Shown here piece by piece: positions 48,090 through 56,947 of a DNA stretch of 64,000 nt. Where the stretch lies: the NCBI RefSeq assembly GCF_012044895.1, contig NZ_CP050695.1, positions 1,394,501 to 1,458,500 on the forward strand, given 5' to 3'. The notes below the pieces were generated by a model. The model saw nothing but the letters and a program-made list of their open reading frames with translations. It ran no database searches and was not told the DNA's origin. The position numbers and the translations under genes were made by a program. This DNA comes from Aquisalimonas sp. 2447 (lineage in GTDB: Bacteria > Pseudomonadota > Gammaproteobacteria > Nitrococcales > Aquisalimonadaceae). How positions within the stretch are numbered: the stretch's first letter is position 1; each line of letters opens with the position of its first letter.

Positions 48090-48177
48090 GACGGATTGGC
48101 CGCTCGTTCAGTATTCGGGTGACAGATCCGTCATCTTCGGGCATGCTGCTCTGCAGTCTAGGACGTGCGATGCCGCT

Positions 48178-49038
48178 ATGCCTTTTGTCGAAATGCCATC
48201 CGTCCGGTTGCATTATCGCGGTGAGGTCCGCGGCGGTACGCCCGTGGTGTTCCTGCACGGCAACCTCGGTTGCGGCGACTGGATCGACCTGGTCGCCCGG
48301 CGTCTCGGCGATGCGCTGGACCTGATTGCACCCGACTGGCGGGGTTGCGGCGAGTCCGACAAGCCGCTTCCGGACCAGGATTTCGCCAACTACTCCATGG
48401 CCGTCCACGCCGACGACATGCTTGGCCTGCTGAATGGCCTGGGCATCGATCATTGCCACCTGTTGACCCACTCCACGGGCGATCTGATCGCGACCCACAT
48501 GTTGTTGCAGGCCCCGGAGCGCTTTGGCCGCATCCTGAGCATCTCGCCGGTTGGCCCCATGGGGCTGGCGTTCACGGAAGCGCAGCTGCAGGGTTTCCGG
48601 ATCATGCGCGACACCCCCGATGTCGCCCGGGCAGGGCTCGCTTCGGCGGTGCCGACCCTGTTCACCGCTGGAAGCCCCGCGCCCGGTCATGCCCCCACCT
48701 TCGCCGACTCCGCGACCTCCGAGCAGCGCGCTCTGTTCGAACACCTGCTGGCCCGCACACGGTTGCTCAGTGACGGCATCTGGGTGGGCACCCCCTATCA
48801 CCTGAACCGGACCTGGCGTGATGGCGGGTTGCGGCGGCGCCAGCCGGACCTCGCCCACCCGCGCCGTATCCTGTGGGGCAGCGAGGACGCCTGGATTCCC
48901 CGCGCCGACGTGGAAGAAATGGCTGAGCGTATGCCACGGTGCGAGCTGGAGGTGGTCGAGGGCATCGGCCACTCCCTGAATGTGGAAGCACCGGACCGCT
49001 GTGCCCGGGTCGTGGAAGAGTTCCTGATAACAAACTGA
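48178..49038 (+). CDS. alpha/beta hydrolase 1
   Basis: Hydrolase of 286 residues with oxyanion-hole segment FLHGNLGCGDW, nucleophile Ser in LTHSTGDLI (in place of GxSxG: HSTGD), Asp in WGSEDAWIPR, and His in GIGHSLNVE. It is cytosolic (no signal). First of three consecutive alpha/beta-hydrolase genes that follow the acyl-CoA genes. Substrate is unknown; esters or lactones that yield the acid for the ligase are plausible. Confidence 0.8.
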   Translation: MPFVEMPSVRLHYRGEVRGGTPVVFLHGNLGCGDWIDLVARRLGDALDLIAPDWRGCGESDKPLPDQDFANYSMAVHADDMLGLLNGLGIDHCHLLTHSTGDLIATHMLLQAPERFGRILSISPVGPMGLAFTEAQLQGFRIMRDTPDVARAGLASAVPTLFTAGSPAPGHAPTFADSATSEQRALFEHLLARTRLLSDGIWVGTPYHLNRTWRDGGLRRRQPDLAHPRRILWGSEDAWIPRADVEEMAERMPRCELEVVEGIGHSLNVEAPDRCARVVEEFLITN

Positions 49039-49052
49039 TCGAGGAGAGGATC

Positions 49053-50654
49053 ATGCGCGAACTGAACCGAAAATCCCGTTATCCCGCGCTCGCCGCCATT
49101 CTTGCCGCGTCGGGCCTGCTGGTCGCCTGCCAGACCGCGCCGGGTCCCGAGCGCAGCTTCGAGGTCACCGACATGGAGACACCCCGGGTTGAGCCCGGGG
49201 AGGCGACCGAGAGCTTCTGGAAGGAGCGGGTGGTGTATCCCTTCCCGGTGGAGTACGCCACCGTGGCGGACGACCGGGGAATGGAATACGAGTTCGCCTA
49301 CATGGACGAGTACCGGGGTGACGAGCCGGGCAACGCGCCGGTGCTGGTGCTGGTCCACGGCAAGGGGGCCAGTGCCGGCGGCTTCTCGTTGCTGATGCGT
49401 GACGCCCTGGAAGCCGGCATGCGGGTCATCGCCTTCGACCTGCCACATTACGGCAAGTCCATCCACGGCAATCTGGACCCGGAGACGTATACGCGGACCC
49501 TGCAGGACACCCGCGAAGCCGGTCGTGAGCTGCTCACGGAGCACCTTGGCGTGGATTCTGCCGTGTTCATGGGCCATTCCATGGGCGGTCAGTGGGCGGC
49601 GGGCTACGCTCTGGAATGGCCGGGCGACGTGGACAAGCTGATCCTGAAGGCCCCCGCCGGGCTGGAGGAGTATCCCCGCAACCTCAGTCTGCCCGGTGGT
49701 GAACTGCCGTGGATGGACCCGGCGTACAAGCGCGACTTCCAGCAGTGGCAATCCGTCTGGGAACCTCTCGGCCGGCTGGAGCAGGAGCGGGCGCAGACCG
49801 AGCAGCAGATCCGTGATTTCTACTACTTCCAGGAGCGTGATCCGGAGACCGGTGAGACGCGCCGTGCGGATGTCGGGTTCTTTCTGCAGGACAGCGATGA
49901 TGCCCGGTTTCTTACCGAAACCCGGGTGGGCATGATCGACGGCCCCGAGGACGAGTACGAGGCCTGGATCATCGCCTTCGTGCGGGACATCTACACCATG
50001 GGCATCGAGGTCAATCGGGAAGCCGATGACAGTCTGGTGAAGCGGCTCAGTGAACTCGACATGCCGGTCTTCCTCGCACTGGGCGAGCAGGATCCGCTGA
50101 TACCCACGACTGCTGCCAGCGGCAATGAGGATATGCGCTGGGACGTCGTGCGCCCGGCCCATGAGCGTCTGTCCGAGCAGGGTCCGGAACCGGTGGTGAA
50201 GTTCTATGACGAGGCCGCCCACTTCATTCACGTGGACATGCCCGAGGCCTTCAACGACGACGTGATCCGCTTCGTCTACGGTAACCGGATCAGCGGCACC
50301 GAAGACCCGGCCAACTATCGGGAACCGGCGGTTCAGCTCCCGGACGACGTGGAGGCGTTTCTCGAGCGTGACCGGGACGCCGTGCTTAGCGGTGACATGG
50401 ATGCCATCATGGCCCTCTACCATCCGGATTATCTGGATCAGGGACGTGACCGTTCCGACCAGCGCCAGATGCTGTCCCAGGTGGTACCGGCCCTGAGCCG
50501 GTACGAGGTCCATCTCACCGGGTTCGAGCGCGATGGTGACGAAGCTGTCATCGAGGGCGTGGTGCGTACGAACTTCGGCAGCCAGGCGCTTCCCGATGGC
50601 GCCAGAATTATCCGGGAAGACGGCGACTGGTTGTGGTACGGCAACCAGCGGTGA
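49053..50654 (+). CDS. alpha/beta hydrolase lipoprotein with C-terminal NTF2/SnoaL-like segment
   Basis: Protein of 533 residues. The lipobox LLVAC (near residue 24) predicts a lipoprotein, so the enzyme acts outside the cytoplasm. The hydrolase domain (about 55-415) has VLVHGKGASAGG, nucleophile Ser in MGHSMGGQW, Asp in LGEQDPLIP and His in AAHFIHVDMP. Residues about 430-533 (AFLERDRDAVLSGDMDAIMALYHPDY) resemble an NTF2-like fold. The start at 49053 has GAGGAGAGG upstream. It is 14 nt after the previous hydrolase gene. Fusion of the two folds on a lipoprotein anchor is unusual. Confidence 0.8.
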   Translation: MRELNRKSRYPALAAILAASGLLVACQTAPGPERSFEVTDMETPRVEPGEATESFWKERVVYPFPVEYATVADDRGMEYEFAYMDEYRGDEPGNAPVLVLVHGKGASAGGFSLLMRDALEAGMRVIAFDLPHYGKSIHGNLDPETYTRTLQDTREAGRELLTEHLGVDSAVFMGHSMGGQWAAGYALEWPGDVDKLILKAPAGLEEYPRNLSLPGGELPWMDPAYKRDFQQWQSVWEPLGRLEQERAQTEQQIRDFYYFQERDPETGETRRADVGFFLQDSDDARFLTETRVGMIDGPEDEYEAWIIAFVRDIYTMGIEVNREADDSLVKRLSELDMPVFLALGEQDPLIPTTAASGNEDMRWDVVRPAHERLSEQGPEPVVKFYDEAAHFIHVDMPEAFNDDVIRFVYGNRISGTEDPANYREPAVQLPDDVEAFLERDRDAVLSGDMDAIMALYHPDYLDQGRDRSDQRQMLSQVVPALSRYEVHLTGFERDGDEAVIEGVVRTNFGSQALPDGARIIREDGDWLWYGNQR

Positions 50655-50719
50655 AGCCCATGTGCCGGTGCCTACTGCGGGTGCCGGCTGTTCTGCCACG
50701 GAATGCCCCGGGGGGCTGA

Positions 50720-51565
50720 ATGAGCACGACCATGGAACAGGAAACCATCAACGGTCTGGTCGTCGAGCGCGCCGGTGATTCCGGGCCGGCGATTCTGTTC
50801 GTCCACGGCTCCAGCGGCGGTTCGTGGTACTGGCACGGGTTCATGAGCTACTTCGCCGAACGGGGTTTCCGGAGTTATGCGGTGAACCTCCGTGGGCATG
50901 GTCCGAATCCGCCGCTGCCGGATCTCGGCAAGCTCTCCCTGCGGGATTACGTGGAGGACGTGCGCGGCGTGGTGGATGCCCTGGGGGAGGTGATCCTGGT
51001 CGGTCACTCCATGGGCGGCGCCATCGCCCAGGTGATCGCCCAGGACATGCCTCTGAAGGCGGCGGTGTTCGCCTCGTCGGCGCCGGTGGCCGGCGTCAAG
51101 TTCCAGAACCCGCCCATGAATCTCTGGTTCGCGTTGCACGGCATCAAGTCCATCCCGGCCATGCTGCGCAAGAAGTCCATCAAACCCGGCTACCGGGTGG
51201 CGGCGTCGTCCCTGTTCAACTGTTTCGAGAAGGAGCAACGCCGGGAGCTGTGGCAGAAGCTGCAGCCGGAGTCCGCGACGGTGGCGGTGGAGGTGCTTCG
51301 CGGCACCGTCGACGCCGACCTGAGTCAGGTGCGCTTCCCCATGCTCTGCATGGTGGGAACGGAAGACCGCACCACCATCCCTGCCATGGTGAAGGAGATC
51401 GCCGAGTATCACGGCGCGGCCTACCAGGAGCTGCCGGAGCACGGCCACATGTTCATGATCGAGCCGGGCTGGGAGGCGTGCGCGCAGGTGCTGGAGCGCT
51501 GGCTGGCGGAGCAGGTGACCGGCGGTACGTCCGCCGTCGACGCCGGAAGTCAGGGAGCGCCCTGA
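50720..51565 (+). CDS. alpha/beta hydrolase 3
   Basis: Hydrolase of 281 residues. FVHGSSGGSWYW, nucleophile Ser in VGHSMGGAI, Asp in GTEDRTTIP and His in EHGHMFMIEP form the usual triad. Its region LRKKSIKPGY resembles hydrolases near lipid or polyhydroxyalkanoate genes, but the match is loose. GGGGG lies just upstream of the ATG. Last gene of the run; a repeat block follows after 44 nt. Confidence 0.82.
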   Translation: MSTTMEQETINGLVVERAGDSGPAILFVHGSSGGSWYWHGFMSYFAERGFRSYAVNLRGHGPNPPLPDLGKLSLRDYVEDVRGVVDALGEVILVGHSMGGAIAQVIAQDMPLKAAVFASSAPVAGVKFQNPPMNLWFALHGIKSIPAMLRKKSIKPGYRVAASSLFNCFEKEQRRELWQKLQPESATVAVEVLRGTVDADLSQVRFPMLCMVGTEDRTTIPAMVKEIAEYHGAAYQELPEHGHMFMIEPGWEACAQVLERWLAEQVTGGTSAVDAGSQGAP

Positions 51566-51609
51566 CCGCACCGTCGAGCGGGCACGGAAAAACCAACGAA
51601 TCCTAGCCC

Positions 51610-51745
51610 GTAGGGTGCATCTTGATGCACCATTTAAGGTGCTTCGATCAGCCAGAAAGGTGCATCAAGATGCACCCGACGGCGGGCGTGACCGGTCCTG
51701 TCGGCTAACGGAAGCCCCCGACGGTGCATCAAGATCCACCCTACG
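51610..51745. repeat. REP-like palindrome block 3, variant family
   Basis: Units at 51610-51631 (GTAGGGTGCATC..GATGCACC), 51659-51677 and 51724-51745 (inverted; last unit GGTGCATCAAGATCCACCCTAC). Same framework as blocks 1 and 2 (GTAGGGTG...CACC) but with GCATC/GATGC arms in place of GGACC/GGTCC. The CTA of the last unit's CTAC end is, on the minus strand, the stop codon of the TRAP permease. Confidence 0.82.
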
Positions 51746-53729
51746 CATAGGCCGCGCGGCGGTTGCTCCACCACGCCAGGCTCACCGCCGGGATGAGCAG
51801 CGCGGCGCTGATCAGCGACAGTTCCAGGTTGGTGAGTGGCACTGGCCCGCCGCCAGGCACGGCGATGAGCATGCCGCCGATCACGAGCATCCCTCGGATG
51901 GGCCACTGCAGGATCGCATAGCGCCCGAGATCACCCACGAACAACAGGTAGCCCTGCATGGCGCTGGCGATGACCAGCACGCCGAACAGCGCCTGGGTGA
52001 GTACCAGCGCAATTTCCTGGAGTGAGCCCTGGAGGATCAGCGCCGGGTTGAGCACGAACAGGAACGGGATGAAGTAGATCACGCTGCCGAGCCGCATGGC
52101 CTGCAGGCCGGTCTGCATGGCGTTGGAGCCGGCGATGGTGGCTGCGGCGAAGGCGCCCAGCGCCACCGGTGGCGTAATGAAGCTCAGCATGCCCCAGTAG
52201 AGGATGAAAAGGTGCACCGCCATGGGGTTCATGCCGCCGCCCTGGATCAGCGCCGGCGCCAGCGCCACCGCCAGGAAGATGTAGGCCGCCGTGACCGTCA
52301 TGCCGATGCCCATGATGAAACTGGTCAGCGCGCCCATGAGCAACAGCACCAGGATGTTGCCGCCCGCAATGTAGATCAGGTCGTTGGCGATGGTGCCGGA
52401 CAGCCCGGTCATGGACAGCGCGCCGATCAGCAGGCCGATGCCGGCGAGAATGGCGATGAGCTCGGCGAACAGCTTGGCCGCCGAGGAGAAGAAGTTGAGC
52501 ACCTCCTGCCAGCCCCAGCGCTGGTAGGGGAGCACCTGATTGATGAAAATCAGCAATGCTGTGGCGTAGAAGGGAGCGATGGCCTCACGCCGGAGGAAAA
52601 ACAGCATCCAGATCAGCAGCACGAACACGAAAATGAAGTACCAGCCCTCCTTGAGGGTGCGTTTCAGCGACGGCAATTCCGAGCGCGGCAGGCCCCTGAG
52701 GTTGTTACGGGCGGCGTAGGCGTCGATCTGGATGAACAGCCCCAGGAAGTACAGTACCGAGGGCACCACCGCCGCCAGCGCAATGTGGCCGTAGGGCACG
52801 TTCAGGAAGGTGGCCATGATGAATGCGGTGGCGCCCATGACCGGCGGCATCAACACGCCGCCGGTGGAGGCGCACGCCTCGACACCGCCGGCGTAGGAGC
52901 GACTGAACCCGACCCGGCGCATGGCCGGGATCGACAGGACCCCGGTGGTCATCACGTTGGTGATGACGCTGCCGCTCATGGAGCCCATGAGGCCGCTGGA
53001 GAAGATGGCGACCTTGGCCGGGCCGCCGCGCACGTGCCCCAGCAGGCCGAAGGCCAGGTTAATGAAGAACTTGCCGCCGCCGGTGTGTTGCAGGGCGACG
53101 CCGAAAAGCAGAAAGCCGATCACCAGGTTGGCGAACGCCTGCAGCGGGATGCCCATGACGCTCTCGCGGCTCATGGCGTGGTAGATTGCGGTTTCCGACG
53201 CGCTTGCGGGGAATCCCTGGATGGGGCCGGGCATGACATCGGCGACCAGCGGGTAAAGGCTGGCCGCGGCGGCGATCAGGGCGATGGTCAGGCCGCCGGC
53301 GCGGCGCGTCGCTTCCAGGATCACGATCCAGAACAGGAACGACATGAAAATGGCGTGATCCGGCGCGCCGTATTCCCAGCCCCGGTCGAGAATCTGTTCG
53401 GCGTTGTAGACGAAATAGCCGCACACACCCAAAGCAAACAGGAACAGTGCCACGTCGTACCAGGGCACACGCGCGCGGCTCGCCCCGGGCCACATGGGCC
53501 AGAGGATGTACACCAGCGGCAGCATCAGCGTGACCACGGTGTAGAAGAACTGGGGCTCGACCCGTGTGATTACGGTGAAAAAGCCGAGGTTGAGCAGGTA
53601 ATCCAGTGCGGTGAGCGTGAGGATCAGCGCTGCGAGTCGCGGCACCCAGGCCCAGAACCCCTGCAGTGTGCGAATGCCGGAGATCTGCTCTGGATCGGGT
53701 GGACGGGTTTCCACTGACGGAGTGCTCAT
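51741..53729 (-). CDS. TRAP transporter fused permease (DctQM fusion, TAXI type)
   Basis: Membrane protein of 662 residues. The N-terminal four-helix DctQ-like part (about 25-190) is fused to a DctM-like permease. Conserved features include SVITNVMTTGVLSIPAMRRVGFS, GGVEACASTGGVLMPPVMGATAFIMA and MGIGMTVTAAYIFLAV. It works with the TAXI binding protein encoded upstream to import an acid using a sodium or proton gradient. The start at 53729 gives MSTPSVETRPP. Substrate may be the acid used by the neighbouring ligase and dehydrogenases; that link is by proximity. Confidence 0.92.
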   Translation of the reverse strand: MSTPSVETRPPDPEQISGIRTLQGFWAWVPRLAALILTLTALDYLLNLGFFTVITRVEPQFFYTVVTLMLPLVYILWPMWPGASRARVPWYDVALFLFALGVCGYFVYNAEQILDRGWEYGAPDHAIFMSFLFWIVILEATRRAGGLTIALIAAAASLYPLVADVMPGPIQGFPASASETAIYHAMSRESVMGIPLQAFANLVIGFLLFGVALQHTGGGKFFINLAFGLLGHVRGGPAKVAIFSSGLMGSMSGSVITNVMTTGVLSIPAMRRVGFSRSYAGGVEACASTGGVLMPPVMGATAFIMATFLNVPYGHIALAAVVPSVLYFLGLFIQIDAYAARNNLRGLPRSELPSLKRTLKEGWYFIFVFVLLIWMLFFLRREAIAPFYATALLIFINQVLPYQRWGWQEVLNFFSSAAKLFAELIAILAGIGLLIGALSMTGLSGTIANDLIYIAGGNILVLLLMGALTSFIMGIGMTVTAAYIFLAVALAPALIQGGGMNPMAVHLFILYWGMLSFITPPVALGAFAAATIAGSNAMQTGLQAMRLGSVIYFIPFLFVLNPALILQGSLQEIALVLTQALFGVLVIASAMQGYLLFVGDLGRYAILQWPIRGMLVIGGMLIAVPGGGPVPLTNLELSLISAALLIPAVSLAWWSNRRAAYA

Positions 53730-53775
53730 TGCGGGGACGCCCCGTGCTCTCTATTCCAGGGTGCAACGCTTTACC

Positions 53776-53803
53776 ATTGCGGGCACCCGCCGGTGCCCGC
53801 AAT
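53776..53803 (-). terminator. 12-bp perfect hairpin between TAXI and permease genes
   Basis: ATTGCGGGCACC / GGTGCCCGCAAT around a 4-nt loop, without a T-run. In an operon this may stabilise the binding-protein mRNA or partly terminate, giving more binding protein than permease. Confidence 0.6.
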
Positions 53804-53828
53804 GTGCCACATTGGGCTCAGACCGTGC

Positions 53829-54992
53829 TCAGCGGAAGATCGGGTCCATGCCGATGTCTTCCAGCGCGGCTGCGCGGGCCTCCATCCAGCCCTCCCTGAA
53901 TGCGTCCTCGTCCCGCGGCGGATCCTCGGACACGTAATCGCCCCAGGCGATGCGGATGGTGCGGTGACGCTGCACCAACATGTCCTGATGTTCCTGCATT
54001 TCGTCGGTCCAGTGACCGGTATCCTTGTAATACTCCACGGCTGCCTCGTGGAACGGGATCACCCACTGCATGTTCTGGTTGTCCAGGGACCAGCCGGCCA
54101 GGCCCGGGGCTGCATCCTTGTACTGGTCATTGTCCTCGATCAACACCCGTAGCAGATTGCGGACCATGTCCTCGTCAGCGTCGCGGTTGGCCACCAGGAT
54201 GGGGTAGGGGTAGCTGGCTCCGATCCAGGGGTTGTCGTCATCGTGGCCGCCAGCGGCAACCGTCACCCGATGCGGCTGGAAGTAGGGCGCCACTTCCTGG
54301 AAACGCCCCCATGCATCGCTGTCGTCGGGATCCAGGTGCGGCCAGGTGATGCCACGCGGACTGGCGGCGAGCTGCTGTGCCGGCGGTGCCACGGTCATGG
54401 TGAAGGCGGCGTCCGCCTGGTTGCCGATGATGCCCTCGAAGGAGCGGCCGTAGCCGGGGAACTCCACCCGTTCCACGTCATCCCAGGACAGCCCGCCGAA
54501 GGCGAGGAACGCCTCGGTACCGATATTCAGGGCATCGTCACCCCGAATGTAGGCGATGCGCTTGCCTTCCAGGTCCGCCGGAGTCTCTACGTTGATGTCG
54601 CCGGCCACCGCCAGGCCGAGGCCAAAGTTGGCCTGGGATGTGGCGATGACGCGAATGTCCTGCGGCCCCCAGTCGGGCCCCGAAAACATGAAGACCCCTT
54701 CGGCGCCGTAGTAGCTGGCGATCCCGCAGGAGCAAAGCGGCACGCGGCCGGTTTTCAGGGGCGTCATGCGAGCAACGTCGTTCTCGCCGGGGAGAATGCG
54801 CACGGATGAGCCGTAGTTGTTCTGCAGGTGATTGCCCAGGGCGGCCATCTGCGTGTAGCCGGCGGAGCCGGTGCCGTAGGCGGTCATGGCAATGCTGCGG
54901 GGCAGGTTGATGTCATCGGCGCTGGCAGTGGCGTTCCATGCCAGGGTGAGGCCGAGTGCGCTCGCGGCAAGTGGTTTGATGCTTGTCTTCAT
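53829..54992 (-). CDS. TAXI-family TRAP transporter solute-binding protein
   Basis: Periplasmic binding protein of 387 residues with signal peptide (1-25, ending ATASA). TAYGTGSAGYTQMAALGNHLQ and CSCGIASYYGAEGVF show the TAXI binding fold. It is richly acidic. It precedes the fused permease by 99 nt. The start has a CCTCCT-complement ribosome site (AGGAGG) 6-8 nt upstream on the minus strand. The ligand is unknown. Confidence 0.92.
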   Translation of the reverse strand: MKTSIKPLAASALGLTLAWNATASADDINLPRSIAMTAYGTGSAGYTQMAALGNHLQNNYGSSVRILPGENDVARMTPLKTGRVPLCSCGIASYYGAEGVFMFSGPDWGPQDIRVIATSQANFGLGLAVAGDINVETPADLEGKRIAYIRGDDALNIGTEAFLAFGGLSWDDVERVEFPGYGRSFEGIIGNQADAAFTMTVAPPAQQLAASPRGITWPHLDPDDSDAWGRFQEVAPYFQPHRVTVAAGGHDDDNPWIGASYPYPILVANRDADEDMVRNLLRVLIEDNDQYKDAAPGLAGWSLDNQNMQWVIPFHEAAVEYYKDTGHWTDEMQEHQDMLVQRHRTIRIAWGDYVSEDPPRDEDAFREGWMEARAAALEDIGMDPIFR

Positions 54993-55267
54993 GGTTTGCT
55001 CCTCCTCGTTTCGGTGTTGTCGTTCTTATGCGCTTTATCGGAACTGTATTCCGAACAGCGGAATCATGCCAGCGTTACGGACCGTTCGCGTCCGAGAGTC
55101 GCTCGCTGGGTGCAGGGTTCGGCCCACGACACCAGGTTCCGTTACCGTGTGCCAGTGTGGTATTGAGGATGCCTGGTTCCGGACCTCTGGGATTGCTCGA
55201 GATTGTGCCTTGGTACTGATGAGCACCGAACCAGGACAACAGCTGACAACGACAAAGGGGTAGCGAA

Positions 55268-56284
55268 GTGAAAGCGTTTTTCGAGCCGATGCAGGACGGG
55301 CACATTCCGCGCAGCTATCTCTCCCGCGGGCAGATGCGCACGCCCCTGGAGATCCCCGAGCGCACTGGGTACATCCTCAAGGGGCTGGAAGCCGTCGGTG
55401 TCCCGGTGGAGCGCCCGGTGGATCACGGCATGCGCGGCATTAACCGCATCCATGACCTGGGCTATCTGCGCTTTCTCGAGGACGCCCATCGGCGCTGGAC
55501 CGCCGGGCCGGATGACTGGGGCGACGAGGTGATGTCCAATGTCTTCGTGCGCTCGCCGAATCCCCTGCGCGGCATTCTGGCCGAGTCCGCCCGCTACCAG
55601 GCCGACGGCAGTTGCCCCATCGGCGAGAAGACCTGGGAGGCTGCGTACTGGTCAGCTCAGACGGCACTCTCTGCCGCCGACGAACTGCTACAGGGGGCGC
55701 CGTCTGCGTACGCTGTCTGCCGCCCGCCGGGGCACCATGCCCGCCGGGATGCCGCTGGCGGCTTCTGTTATCTCAACAACGCCGCCATTGCCGCAGCGGC
55801 GTTACAGCAGGAGTTTCCCCGCATTGCCATTCTGGACCCGGATATGCACCACGGGCAGGGCATCCAGGAGATCTTCTACCACCGGGATGATGTGCTCTAC
55901 ATCTCCATCCACGGCGATTCCACCAACTTCTACCCCGTGGTCACGGGCCACGAGGACGAGCGCGGCGAAGGCGCCGGTTACGGCTACAACATCAATCTGC
56001 CCATTCCCCATGGCTCACCGGAGTCGGCATTCTTCGAGCGGCTGGAGACGGCAATGCACGCAGTGAAGGTGTTCGAGCCGGATGCGCTGATTGTCACCCT
56101 GGGTTTTGATATCTACGAAGCGGACCCGCAGGCCAAGGTGGCGGTGTCCCACCAGGGATTCCATCGCCTGGGCCAGGCGGTGGCCGGTGCCGGCGTGCCG
56201 CTGCTGGTGGTGCAGGAGGGCGGCTATCACCTGGAGAGTCTCACCGAGAACACCAGGCAGTTCTTCTCCGGCGTGCAAGGGTGA
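55268..56284 (+). CDS. histone-deacetylase-family protein, acetylpolyamine amidohydrolase-like
   Basis: Zinc amidohydrolase of 338 residues. CRPPGHHARRD, the zinc-binding DPDMHHGQG (Asp-x-His) and a third ligand in TLGFDIYEADP are present, as in bacterial acetylpolyamine amidohydrolases and HDAC relatives. A GTG start follows AGGGG. The 275-bp upstream spacer (54993-55267) shows no repeat of the families above and no clear promoter. Substrate could be acetylputrescine or another acetylamine. Confidence 0.88.
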   Translation: MKAFFEPMQDGHIPRSYLSRGQMRTPLEIPERTGYILKGLEAVGVPVERPVDHGMRGINRIHDLGYLRFLEDAHRRWTAGPDDWGDEVMSNVFVRSPNPLRGILAESARYQADGSCPIGEKTWEAAYWSAQTALSAADELLQGAPSAYAVCRPPGHHARRDAAGGFCYLNNAAIAAAALQQEFPRIAILDPDMHHGQGIQEIFYHRDDVLYISIHGDSTNFYPVVTGHEDERGEGAGYGYNINLPIPHGSPESAFFERLETAMHAVKVFEPDALIVTLGFDIYEADPQAKVAVSHQGFHRLGQAVAGAGVPLLVVQEGGYHLESLTENTRQFFSGVQG

Positions 56285-56341
56285 TTCGGCGACGCAGGCA
56301 ACGCGCGGTCCCGGCCCCGCGTCGCCTGCGGCGACCACCTG

Positions 56342-56355
56342 TTGATCTGGATCAA
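56342..56355. promoter_or_regulatory. perfect FNR/Anr box
   Basis: TTGATCTGGATCAA matches TTGAT-N4-ATCAA exactly. It is centred about 40 bp before a plausible start near 56388, with TAGATA (56373-56378) as -10, the classic class II activator position. Target is the Rrf2-family gene at 56441. Confidence 0.78.
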
Positions 56356-56440
56356 TGGGTCATAACTCGAAATAGATAGTCTGGGGGCACACTTCAGGGA
56401 GTTCGGTTCCGGGTTCCGGGCCGGCGGAGCGTGCTGCCCC

Positions 56441-56914
56441 ATGCGACTGACACGACATACCGATTACGCCTTCCGCGCCCTGATCTATCTCGGGTTGCTG
56501 GAAAAAGATCAGCTCGCCACCATTGGCAACATTGCCACCGACTACGGCATCTCCAGAAATCATCTCATGAAGGTGATCCAGAAACTCGTCCAGAGTGGTT
56601 ATGTGCACTCGGTGCGGGGAAAGTTCGGTGGTGTCTGTCTCGGGGTGGCGCCGCGGGATGTACGCCTGGGGGCTGTCGCCCGGGTGACCGAGTCACAGGA
56701 GCGCATGCTGGACTGCCGTGACGACAGCTGTCCACTGTCCTCCGACTGTCCACTGCAGGATGCCATGGACGAGGCCATGGACGCCTTCTTTAAGGCGCTG
56801 GACCGGTACACCCTGGAGGACATGCTGACGCAGCCGGAGCGCCTGGCGGCGCTGGTTGGCATGGATGGCCGAGGTTTGCCCGCCCGGGTCCGCCGGCATG
56901 TGGCTGGGCACTGA
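56441..56914 (+). CDS. Rrf2-family regulator, NsrR-like
   Basis: Transcription factor of 157 residues. The winged helix opens MRLTRHTDYAFRALIYLG, typical of NsrR. Cysteines in CRDDSCPLSSDC (C-x4-C-x5-C, about residues 92-103) would bind an NO-sensitive iron-sulfur cluster. NsrR controls nitric-oxide defence genes. An FNR box upstream suggests it is made at low oxygen. It is convergent with msrQ. Confidence 0.85.
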   Translation: MRLTRHTDYAFRALIYLGLLEKDQLATIGNIATDYGISRNHLMKVIQKLVQSGYVHSVRGKFGGVCLGVAPRDVRLGAVARVTESQERMLDCRDDSCPLSSDCPLQDAMDEAMDAFFKALDRYTLEDMLTQPERLAALVGMDGRGLPARVRRHVAGH

Positions 56915-56947
56915 CGGGGCTGCGGAACGGCGGTGGGGCGTTGCCTG

